Source: an uncultured Clostridium sp.
Lineage (GTDB): Bacteria > Bacillota > Clostridia > Clostridiales > Clostridiaceae
Assembly: GCF_910588715.1 (NCBI RefSeq)
Contig: NZ_CAJURG010000007.1
Coordinates: 1 to 64,000 of the forward strand
DNA length: 64,000 bases
Direction: 5' to 3'
Shown here: positions 1-7,311 of the stretch, one piece after another
Layout: the number at the start of each line of letters is the position of its first letter
How positions within the stretch are numbered: position 1 is the first letter of the stretch
The notes under the pieces: generated by a model
Databases searched by the model: none
Seen by the model: the letters and a program-made list of their open reading frames with translations, nothing else
Told to the model about the DNA's origin: nothing
Program-made: the position numbers and the translations under genes

Positions 1-75
1 AAAGAATTGCTGGTTTACTTTAACTATATTCTGTTCAATTTTCAAAGACCATTTCTCTGTCGCACCGAAGCGACT
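1..75 (-). other. 5' leader of an rRNA operon (16S gene off the left edge)
   Basis: Read on the minus strand, this stretch contains the block GGTCTTTGAAAATTGAACAG followed by AAAGTAAACCAGCAATTC, which is the usual sequence just before 16S rRNA in clostridia. A GTCGC/GCGAC hairpin (59-74) precedes it. The 16S gene itself should begin shortly beyond base 1 and is not in the window. No rRNA body is visible here. The assignment rests on recognising the leader and on the strong promoter immediately upstream. Confidence 0.7.
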
Positions 76-80
76 TCCTT

Positions 81-109
81 ATCTTATCATTCCTCTCGAT
101 TACTGTCAA
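81..109 (-). promoter_or_regulatory. rRNA operon promoter (sigma-A type)
   Basis: On the minus strand there is a perfect -35 TTGACA (104-109), a 17-bp spacer and a -10 TAAGAT (81-86), placed directly before the rRNA leader. A second TAAGATAAG block (206-214) lies further upstream, but I could not match it to a good -35, so a tandem promoter is only possible. The remaining sequence from 110 to about 340 is AT-rich and shows no gene. Confidence 0.75.
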
Positions 110-347
110 CATATTTTTTAAAAATTTGTTTTATTTAATCGAAATTTGAATTTAAGAATCTCTGTCAGTGACTTTTTAATATTTATTGTCTTGCTGACAA
201 CGAAACTTATCTTACCATTTATTTTTTATCTTAATCCTCGTTTTTATTGATTTATTTCAATTTATATTTATATTTCTTTAATTATTTATGTTTTTCTCTA
301 TTATTCCACTATTGATACACCTGGATAAGTTTTATTATAAAAGCAAA

Positions 348-381
348 AGCTACCACATATTATTTTAAAACTGTGGTAGCT
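348..381 (-). terminator. Rho-independent terminator of the U32 peptidase gene
   Basis: Ten-base-pair inverted repeat AGCTACCACA/TGTGGTAGCT (348-357 with 372-381) followed on the minus strand by TTTTGCTTTTATAAT. It lies about 50 bp after the stop codon of the U32 peptidase gene and insulates it from the downstream rRNA promoter. Confidence 0.85.
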
Positions 382-431
382 TATCTATATTTTAATTTTT
401 ATCTTTCTTAATATTAAAAATCAATAAAGCT

Positions 432-1670
432 TTATTTAATAAGTTCTTTTCTTAAAAATGAATTTTTTTCAAGCTTAAATGGAACTTTAACTTTACACAT
501 CATTCCTGGGTGTGGACATCCTTCTATAGCTTCACCCTCTTCACTATAAAGCTCTTCTACAATAAAGCTTTCACAAAACTCACCAGGAGTTAATATTTCA
601 ACCCTATCTCCTTTTACAAATTTATTTCTTTGTTTGCATAATGCAATTTGACTTTTCTCATCATATTCATGAACAATAGCAACTACATCATATTCTCTAA
701 CATGGTCATTTGTATGATAAATTATTGCATCACTCTTAGGTTCATTAAAGAAAAAACCGGTATTGTATTCTCTATGGCTTACCTTATACATTTCATCTCT
801 TAAAACCTTAGGTAACTTATACCCTTCCGGATTTTCATAATACAAATCTATTGCTTTTCTATAAGCATTAACAACTATAGCAACATAATATTCACTTTTA
901 TTTCTACCTTCAATTTTTAAAGATGAAATTCCAGACTCTAAAAGCTCTGGTAAGTATTCTATCATACATAAATCTTTTGAATTCATTATATATGTGCCAT
1001 GTTGATCTTCTTCTATTGGGAAATACTGATTTGGTCTTTTTTCTTCCACTAAAGAATACTTCCATCTACAACTTTGCGCACAAGCGCCTCTATTTGAATC
1101 TCTTCCTGTCATATAGCTTGAAAGTAAACATCTTCCTGAATATGACATACACATTGCTCCATGAACAAAGACTTCTAGCTCTAACTCCTCTGGTATATGT
1201 TTTCTAATTTCTCTTATTTCCTTTAGTGAACACTCTCTAGCTAAAACTACACGTTCTGCACCTAAATCATGCCACATATTACAGCCTTCATAATTTACAG
1301 TATTAGCTTGTGTACTAATATGTATTGGTAAATTTGTATGTTTTTGAACTGTTCTAAATACTCCAAGATCTGATACTAAAACTGCATCTACTTTAGCCTC
1401 TTCAAGACCTTTTAGAAATTCTGGCAATTTTTCTATTCCTTCATTTCTTGGCATTACGTTTACTGTACAATATATCTTTTTTCCTAAACTATGAGCAAGT
1501 TCTGCTCCTTCTTTTATTTCTTCAAAGGAAAAGTTTTGGGCTGCTGCTCTTAAAGAAAATGCTTCCCCTCCAAAATAAACTGCATCTGCTCCATATTGAA
1601 AAGCAATTTTCAATTTTTCTAAACTCCCAGCTGGAGCTAATAATTCTGGCTTTTTGTATTTTATTGTCAT
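432..1670 (-). CDS. U32 family peptidase, TrhP/YrrO-like tRNA hydroxylation protein
   Basis: About 412 residues, the normal length for the long YrrO/YegQ branch of peptidase family U32. The family signature is clear near residues 170-190: VFVHGAMCMSYSGRC, then CAQSCRWKY, which supplies the conserved cysteines. The N-terminal PELLAPAGSLEKLK start of the TIM-barrel-like domain is also typical. Family members in E. coli and Bacillus (TrhP) are needed for 5-hydroxyuridine formation in tRNA wobble positions; older annotation calls them collagenase-like proteases. An upstream ATG at 1679 abuts the AAAAGG ribosome site with no spacer, so I prefer the ATG at 1670. It is monocistronic, with a terminator downstream. 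The exact substrate role is inferred from the family. Confidence 0.88.
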   Translation of the reverse strand: MTIKYKKPELLAPAGSLEKLKIAFQYGADAVYFGGEAFSLRAAAQNFSFEEIKEGAELAHSLGKKIYCTVNVMPRNEGIEKLPEFLKGLEEAKVDAVLVSDLGVFRTVQKHTNLPIHISTQANTVNYEGCNMWHDLGAERVVLARECSLKEIREIRKHIPEELELEVFVHGAMCMSYSGRCLLSSYMTGRDSNRGACAQSCRWKYSLVEEKRPNQYFPIEEDQHGTYIMNSKDLCMIEYLPELLESGISSLKIEGRNKSEYYVAIVVNAYRKAIDLYYENPEGYKLPKVLRDEMYKVSHREYNTGFFFNEPKSDAIIYHTNDHVREYDVVAIVHEYDEKSQIALCKQRNKFVKGDRVEILTPGEFCESFIVEELYSEEGEAIEGCPHPGMMCKVKVPFKLEKNSFLRKELIK

Positions 1671-1787
1671 AAGATTCATCCTTTTTGATTAAGTTTATAA
1701 TTTATGTTTTTATTATATACTACTATTTATTTAATTCAATCTAAAAACTAATACAATACTACCAAATTAAATACGTAAAAATATCAT

Positions 1788-1826
1788 AGTACCACTACTG
1801 TTAAAATTTATATTAATAGTGGTACT
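1788..1826. terminator. Hairpin between the U32 gene and alr (possible leader terminator)
   Basis: Ten-bp perfect stem AGTACCACTA/TAGTGGTACT (1788-1797 with 1817-1826) with a 19-nt AT-rich loop, followed on the plus strand by TATCATTTTTAAATATTTTT. No gene upstream on the plus strand needs terminating, since the neighbour is transcribed away. It may therefore lie within the alr leader, or be a structural element between divergent promoters. Function is unproven. Confidence 0.5.
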
Positions 1827-1885
1827 TATCATTTTTAAATATTTTTATTACAATAATAGTAAGAGATAAAAATTGAGGTGTAATT

Positions 1886-3046
1886 ATGGAGAAGATAATG
1901 AGACCCGTATGGGCTGAAATAGACTTAGATATACTTGCAAATAATATGAGAAATATAAAAAACTTAACTGACGATAAAGAAGTTATAGCTGTGGTAAAAG
2001 CTGATTCATATGGTCATGGTGCTTTAGATGTAGCTCCTTGCCTTTTAGAAAATGGAGCTTCAAGATTAGCTGTTGCAATGCTTACTGAAGCTATAGAACT
2101 TAGAAAAAACGATATTACAGCTCCTATAATGATACTTGGATATACACCCTTATATTTAGGTGAAGATTTAATTAATTATGATATAGAACAAACAATTTAT
2201 GACTTAGACTATGCAAAAGAATTATCTAATATAGCAAAAAATCTTAATAAAAAGGCAAAGGTTCATATAGCCCTAGATACTGGAATGGGTAGAATAGGAT
2301 TTTTGCCTACTGATGAAAGCTTTGAAGCTATTTGTGAAATTTGTAATTTAGATGGCTTAGATGTTATTGGAATATTTACTCATTTTTCTAGTTCTGATGA
2401 AGAAAATAAAGAATATACTCAATATCAATTTAATCAAATTTATGATTTTATCAAGAAGCTTGAAACTAAAGGAATTAATATTCCTTTAAAGCATGCATCT
2501 AATAGTGCTGCAATTATTGATTTGCCAAATACCTACTTAGATGCTGTACGAGCTGGTATTATTCTTTATGGTTATTATCCCTCAAATGAAGTTAAAAAGG
2601 AAAACTTATCAATTAAACCTGCTTTAACATTAAAAGCTAGAATTGCTCATGTTAAAGAATTAGAAAGTGGTATGTATATTAGTTACAATAGAACATTTAA
2701 AACATCTAGAAAAAGTAAAATTGCCACTATTCCTATCGGATATGCTGATGGATATATTAGAACCTTAAAACATGAAGCTAAAGTTATTGTAAATAATCAG
2801 CTTGCACCTATAGTGGGTAATATCTGCATGGATCAATTTATGATTGATGTTACTGACATAGATGATGTTAAAGCTGGAGATGAAGTAATATTACTTGGAG
2901 AAAGTGATGATTTTAAGTTTAATGCTGATGATCTTGCTAAATGTATGAATAGTATAAATTATGAAGTTCTTTGTTTATTAAAAAATAGAGTTCCTAGAGC
3001 TTATATTAAAAATGGACAAATAATTCATGTTAAAAATAACATTTAA
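1886..3046 (+). CDS. alr: Alanine racemase
   Basis: PLP-dependent interconversion of L- and D-alanine, which supplies D-Ala for peptidoglycan. The 386-residue length is standard. The PLP lysine sits in VVKADSYGHGA (about Lys38), the catalytic tyrosine region in SYNRTFKTSRKSK (about residue 267), and NICMDQFMIDVTD is the conserved C-terminal-domain motif. The start ATG follows GAGGTG with suitable spacing. It is monocistronic: a hairpin lies about 60 bp upstream and a strong terminator immediately follows the stop. Nothing in the sequence separates a biosynthetic from a catabolic isozyme, but the lack of amino-acid catabolic neighbours favours cell-wall synthesis. Confidence 0.95.
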   Translation: MEKIMRPVWAEIDLDILANNMRNIKNLTDDKEVIAVVKADSYGHGALDVAPCLLENGASRLAVAMLTEAIELRKNDITAPIMILGYTPLYLGEDLINYDIEQTIYDLDYAKELSNIAKNLNKKAKVHIALDTGMGRIGFLPTDESFEAICEICNLDGLDVIGIFTHFSSSDEENKEYTQYQFNQIYDFIKKLETKGINIPLKHASNSAAIIDLPNTYLDAVRAGIILYGYYPSNEVKKENLSIKPALTLKARIAHVKELESGMYISYNRTFKTSRKSKIATIPIGYADGYIRTLKHEAKVIVNNQLAPIVGNICMDQFMIDVTDIDDVKAGDEVILLGESDDFKFNADDLAKCMNSINYEVLCLLKNRVPRAYIKNGQIIHVKNNI

Positions 3047-3047
3047 A

Positions 3048-3089
3048 AATAAACTGATCTCTACTTTTTTATGCAGGGATCAGTTTATT
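3048..3089. terminator. Bidirectional terminator between alr and the UDG-like gene
   Basis: Twelve-bp stem AATAAACTGATC/GATCAGTTTATT (3048-3059 with 3078-3089), with T-rich flanks on both strands. The two flanking genes converge on it. Confidence 0.85.
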
Positions 3090-3098
3090 TTTATATTG

Positions 3099-3842
3099 CT
3101 AATTAAAATAGCTTTTTATAAATTTAATCATACTTTCTTTATTATTTTCAAATTGAGTTATTCTATTAACATTTGCACCAGAGGGGTGTGGAAATCCCAT
3201 AAGAATTTGCTCTTCTTTTATGATACCCTTTTCCTCTAGCTTTAATAAAACCTCTTCAACCGCTCTTCCTAACGGAATTAATAATATTTTTTCTGATTCA
3301 TCTAAACTTTTTAATTCATTTATAAAATTATCATATACATACTCCATTAAAAAATCATTTTTGACTAACTTTGGAGTGTGTCCTGTATAGTTTTCTCCAT
3401 TAATAAAAACAGGATATGGTATTAATGATATAGTATGTAATAAATAATCATCTTCATCAAATAATTGACTACAACTTTTTAAATTTAGTGCATTATTAAG
3501 CTCTATTTTATCTAACATAGAAATAATATTTTTTCTTAAACTTCCACTAAATCTAGCTTCAACTTTACACCTATACTGTATTTCTTCAATATCATTACTT
3601 TTTTCTAATTCTTTTTTTGCAGTTTTTATAGCAACACTCATTTGTTGAAACCCAGGTGTTATTCCAATAATAAATACCTTAGCTTTAGGATTTAAATATT
3701 CATTATGAGGAGCATAGTATATTTCTATTTTATTTTCTTTATCTATTAAAAATTTATCTATTAATAAATCTTCTTTTGTATATTTACTTTTTAATGGTAA
3801 CTCTTTAATTGCTTCTTTATAATCATATAATGTTTTTTTCAT
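3099..3842 (-). CDS. Uracil-DNA-glycosylase-like superfamily protein
   Basis: 247 residues. Two motifs resemble the UDG superfamily active-site loops: FIIGITPGFQQ near residues 56-66 (compare the GxxPG motif) and GFPHPSGANVNR near 218-229 (compare the HPS motif). Between them lie mixed alpha/beta segments with no signal peptide or membrane helix. UDG-fold proteins remove uracil or related bases from DNA; whether this one does so is not shown, because the catalytic polar residue of motif A is not the canonical Asp or Asn. It is flanked by its own terminator and preceded by AGAGAGGAAG. I read it as a conserved clostridial protein of this fold with unknown substrate. Confidence 0.6.
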   Translation of the reverse strand: MKKTLYDYKEAIKELPLKSKYTKEDLLIDKFLIDKENKIEIYYAPHNEYLNPKAKVFIIGITPGFQQMSVAIKTAKKELEKSNDIEEIQYRCKVEARFSGSLRKNIISMLDKIELNNALNLKSCSQLFDEDDYLLHTISLIPYPVFINGENYTGHTPKLVKNDFLMEYVYDNFINELKSLDESEKILLIPLGRAVEEVLLKLEEKGIIKEEQILMGFPHPSGANVNRITQFENNKESMIKFIKSYFN

Positions 3843-3987
3843 AACTTCCTCTCTTTTTTATAATGATTTAAACTTCCATAATTATTATATACAAAAATTT
3901 AATTTAAATTGTTTTTTTTATTCTTTATATTTTTTATTATTTTTACTCATACTAATTTTAAATAAATTTTATAAGGAAGTGTTTGAA

Positions 3988-4146
3988 ATGGGTAAAATGA
4001 AAAAAATATCTGATTTATCAAATGTACAAATGGAATCTTGTACTAATTGTGCAAAAAAATCAAAAGAACCTAATGATGGTTATTTTATAGAAAAAGATCC
4101 TAATGATAGTTTTAGTTCAGAAGGTACTGTTAGATATGGCGAATAG
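3988..4146 (+). CDS. Small 52-residue protein with a CxxC pair, unknown function
   Basis: A 52-codon gene with a good ribosome site (AAGGAAGTG) seven bases before its ATG. The product starts MGKMKKISDLSNV, has one CTNC motif (residues 18-21), and ends in an acidic, Ser/Gly-rich tail (SSEGTVRYGE). There is no signal peptide or membrane segment. The CxxC could bind metal or be redox-active, but two cysteines alone are not enough to say. It stands alone between two minus-strand genes. I do not recognise the family. Codon use looks like that of its neighbours, and the clean ribosome site makes a real gene likely. Confidence 0.6.
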   Translation: MGKMKKISDLSNVQMESCTNCAKKSKEPNDGYFIEKDPNDSFSSEGTVRYGE

Positions 4147-4199
4147 CAAGATGTAGATGATTTATAAATTTTTTGCCCTTAAAAATATAAAATAAAAAA

Positions 4200-4248
4200 G
4201 GAAATATACTCATATTGAAATTTTTTAATTAAGTATGAGTATATTTCC
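4200..4248 (-). terminator. Terminator of the HAD phosphatase/sensor kinase transcript
   Basis: Fifteen-bp perfect stem (4200-4214 with 4234-4248), followed on the minus strand by CTTTTTTATTTT. It lies 60 bp beyond the HAD gene stop codon and also faces the small plus-strand gene. Confidence 0.85.
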
Positions 4249-4306
4249 CTTCTATAGTATAAAATTTTCATTGATAATATATAAAGAACTCTTAATATAA
4301 CTTCCT

Positions 4307-4981
4307 TTATATATTTTTAAGACTAATTAACTCATTTTTTACATCATTTAAGTTATTAAAACTTTTATAAGCCATTTCTAAAATATCGCTATCAGCATCT
4401 TTTAAATCTATAACATGAATAGGAATCATTCCTGCATTAAATGCTGCTTTTATTCCTGCACTTGAATCTTCAATTACAATACACTCACTTTTATTTACAT
4501 TCAATTTATCTGCTGCTTTTAAAAATATATCTGGATTTGGCTTTGTTTTTTCAACCTCATCTCTACATACTACTGCATCAAAAAACCTATAAATATTTGA
4601 TTGCTTTAATTGCTTAAATGCTCTTTTTGAAATAGCAGAAGTTGCTAAGGCGATTTTAAAGTCATTTTCTTTTAAATACTTTAAAATTTCATATGCTCCT
4701 GCTTTTAAAGCAACTCCCTTTTCTATTTCTTTTGCTAAATTTTCATCCTTTTCTTTATACATATCATCTATAGGCAAATTACTTCCATAATTATTAACAA
4801 ATACTTTTTTTACATTTTCACGCCCAGTACCTAATACTGATGTATATATTTCTTTGGTCATTTTATATCCATACTTTTCAAAAACTTTTGACCATACTTT
4901 TAAGTACACCATTTCAGTATCAAATATTACACCGTCCATATCAAATATTATAGCTTTTATTTTATTAATGTTTAAATTCAT
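4307..4981 (-). CDS. HAD-superfamily hydrolase, beta-phosphoglucomutase/phosphatase type
   Basis: 224 residues, the usual size of subfamily IA HAD enzymes. The nucleophile motif FDMDGVIFDTE (about residues 13-23) carries both catalytic aspartates, motif II is the ALATSA segment, and the lysine/motif III region is KTKPNPDIF, with VIEDSSAGIKAA as motif IV. Such proteins act on small phosphorylated metabolites, either as phosphatases or as beta-phosphoglucomutases; the sequence does not decide which. It begins 24 bp after the sensor kinase stop codon and shares its terminator, so the two are probably cotranscribed. Confidence 0.85.
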   Translation of the reverse strand: MNLNINKIKAIIFDMDGVIFDTEMVYLKVWSKVFEKYGYKMTKEIYTSVLGTGRENVKKVFVNNYGSNLPIDDMYKEKDENLAKEIEKGVALKAGAYEILKYLKENDFKIALATSAISKRAFKQLKQSNIYRFFDAVVCRDEVEKTKPNPDIFLKAADKLNVNKSECIVIEDSSAGIKAAFNAGMIPIHVIDLKDADSDILEMAYKSFNNLNDVKNELISLKNI

Positions 4982-5005
4982 ATAATCATTATCATCCTTT
5001 AACTT

Positions 5006-6976
5006 CTACATGTATATATCTGATAATTCAGCCCTTGTTTTATGCTCTGTATTTATTACTTTATCAATGACATTTATATCATAATAATTTTCTTTTTTGT
5101 AATCTATTAAATCACTATTTTTATCTATATTTATTTCTTTAGGTAACTTAACTATAAATTTTGTTCCTTTATTAATTTCAGATTGAACTGTAATTTCACC
5201 ATTATGCAGTTTTACTAGTGCATTAGCAAGTGATAAACCTGTACCACTACCTTCATTTTTTCTATTTAAACTAGTATCAACTTGCGTAAATTTTTCAAAT
5301 ATAGTTCTTTTATTTTCTTCCGATATTCCTATTCCATTATCTTCAACAATTATTTCTAATTCTTCATTTTGAGAATTTATTGTTACATAAATATCTCCAT
5401 TTTCTTTTGAAAACTTAATTGCATTTGATAATAAATTTAAAATAACTCTTTCAATTTTGCTAATATCAAGATTCATCATTATCTCTTCTTCATCTGTATC
5501 AAAAACTAAGTTTAAATTTTTCTTTTCTGCATATGGTATTACAGACATCACTAATTCTTCTACTAAATTAACTACATTAGTATTTTCTAAACTTAATTTT
5601 AAGTCATTTAATTCAGCCTTTTCTATGTCTATCATATTATTCATTAGTCTAATTAATCTATAACAATTATCTTTTATTATATTCATAGTATTTCTATTTT
5701 TAGAATTTCCACAACAATTGCTTTCCACTAATTGTATAGCGCATAATATTACATTTATAGGTGTTTTAAGTTCATGACTAATATTTGATATAAAATTTGC
5801 CTTAATTTTATTATCCTCTTCAACTTTTTTCATTGCAGTTAATATTTCTTTTTCATATATTCTTTTATAATGTATATATTTAATCAAAGATAATATTAAA
5901 AGTATTAACGTCATAAAAATAATACCTAAACCTATAAATGCATTTTTATATTGCTTAATTATATCAATTGGATTATTAATCACCTTAGAATTTTCAGGTA
6001 AATTTTTCATTCCTATTTTAAATTTTTTTACTGTATTATAATCAAATACATATTCATTGGCTTCATCAGTTCCTATATATAAATCTTTAGGATCTTTTCC
6101 TTCTAATAAACCTAAAGCTATCTGCCCTGCTCTTTTTCCCTGATTAAAATGATTAATTACCTTCCCTCCAACACTGCCGTTTCCTATAGCATACTTTAAT
6201 ACATTATATATCGGAATTTTAGGATTTATTTCTGCAATTAATTTATTTATATCTAAATACTTTAACCATTCTCCATTTTTAAAATTGCTAGGATAAAGTG
6301 AAATTATAGCAGTATCATCTTTTAAATTATTTAATACTCTTTTAAACTCGTATATACTTAAATCTTCTGTAATTATTGATTTAAAATTTAAAGTTGTATT
6401 GTCACTTATAATATCATCATAAAAATGCTCACCTTTATCATTTAAAAAAACAATATTTTTTATTTGTGGATGAAACTTCTTTATAAGATCTAAATTTGCT
6501 TCTACCGATTCAACTTCCCGTACTCCTGAAACATCTTCATAATTAAATGCATTCTTTAGCACACTTTCTTTTTGAACTCCCAAAAACGATATTGGAACAT
6601 TATCAAATATATCATTCCTATATTTTAAACAAAATTCTAACGCTTCATCATCTCCAGCTATTACAGCATCATAATCTTGATAATTTTCAAAGCTAGATTT
6701 TAATAAGTTATAAAACTTTTTTTCACTCTCTTTATTAAAATATCCATTCACGTCCATATATTCAACTCTTAATTCAATATTATCTTCAAATCCAGATTTT
6801 ATTCCATCTACTTGCTCATTAAAAGACATGAAGTTTGAATTATATGTACTAATAAATAGAACTTTCCACTTTTGCTTTTTATATTCTTCTGCAAAAACAC
6901 TTCTTCCACTCAATGTGATATAGGCAATTATTAGAATACCTATCAAAACACATATCCTCTTCTGTACCCTTTTCAT
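5006..6976 (-). CDS. Membrane sensor histidine kinase with ABC-substrate-binding-like sensor domain
   Basis: 656 residues. An N-terminal membrane segment or signal anchor (about 7-29) is followed by an extracytoplasmic domain (about 35-340) resembling the ABC_sub_bind periplasmic family (VLFISTYNSNFMSF start, VIAGDDEALEF). A second membrane helix spans about 345-368. The cytoplasmic kinase has a HisKA motif SNISHELKTP with the phosphoacceptor near His400, and HATPase boxes NLLSNAIKFS, DNGIGI and GSGTGLSLA. There is no receiver domain and no response regulator next door, so it is an orphan kinase in this window. It is cotranscribed with the HAD gene. The sensor fold suggests detection of a small extracellular ligand; the ligand is unknown. 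Confidence 0.85.
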   Translation of the reverse strand: MKRVQKRICVLIGILIIAYITLSGRSVFAEEYKKQKWKVLFISTYNSNFMSFNEQVDGIKSGFEDNIELRVEYMDVNGYFNKESEKKFYNLLKSSFENYQDYDAVIAGDDEALEFCLKYRNDIFDNVPISFLGVQKESVLKNAFNYEDVSGVREVESVEANLDLIKKFHPQIKNIVFLNDKGEHFYDDIISDNTTLNFKSIITEDLSIYEFKRVLNNLKDDTAIISLYPSNFKNGEWLKYLDINKLIAEINPKIPIYNVLKYAIGNGSVGGKVINHFNQGKRAGQIALGLLEGKDPKDLYIGTDEANEYVFDYNTVKKFKIGMKNLPENSKVINNPIDIIKQYKNAFIGLGIIFMTLILLILSLIKYIHYKRIYEKEILTAMKKVEEDNKIKANFISNISHELKTPINVILCAIQLVESNCCGNSKNRNTMNIIKDNCYRLIRLMNNMIDIEKAELNDLKLSLENTNVVNLVEELVMSVIPYAEKKNLNLVFDTDEEEIMMNLDISKIERVILNLLSNAIKFSKENGDIYVTINSQNEELEIIVEDNGIGISEENKRTIFEKFTQVDTSLNRKNEGSGTGLSLANALVKLHNGEITVQSEINKGTKFIVKLPKEINIDKNSDLIDYKKENYYDINVIDKVINTEHKTRAELSDIYM

Positions 6977-7311
6977 TATTTATCTCCTATTTTATAAATA
7001 TTCCCCTAAGTATTATACTATCTTTCATTTAATATTTGTACCTTTTTTGACATATTTTCCTCCTAATATTTTGTATTAAATGTTATCTTTTTCTTTTTTA
7101 TCTAACTTTTTATTATTTTCTGTGATTTTTTACATTTTTCCCCACAAATTTTTAAAAATATTGTAATAATATTTGTTATTAAAAGTTTTTACATTATTTT
7201 CTTATAGATGTAGAATATGTATTATACAATACTTTTTATATTTCTTCTATTTTTTTATATATAAAGAGTTATTACATAAAATTTTGATGAATAGGAGGGT
7301 ATTTTAACCTT
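6977..7311. other. Intergenic region between divergent sensor kinase and TPR genes
   Basis: 335 bp with no gene. For the kinase (minus strand) there is a TATAAT-like -10 at 7012-7017, but no good -35 at the right distance. For the TPR gene a convincing promoter lies at 7188-7216. The rest is AT-rich sequence with T-runs and no stable hairpin that I could find. Confidence 0.6.
7188..7216 (+). promoter_or_regulatory. Promoter of the TPR protein gene
   Basis: -35 TTTACA (7188-7193), 17-bp spacer, -10 TAGAAT (7211-7216). It sits about 95 bp upstream of the ATG, leaving a moderately long untranslated leader. Confidence 0.55.
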
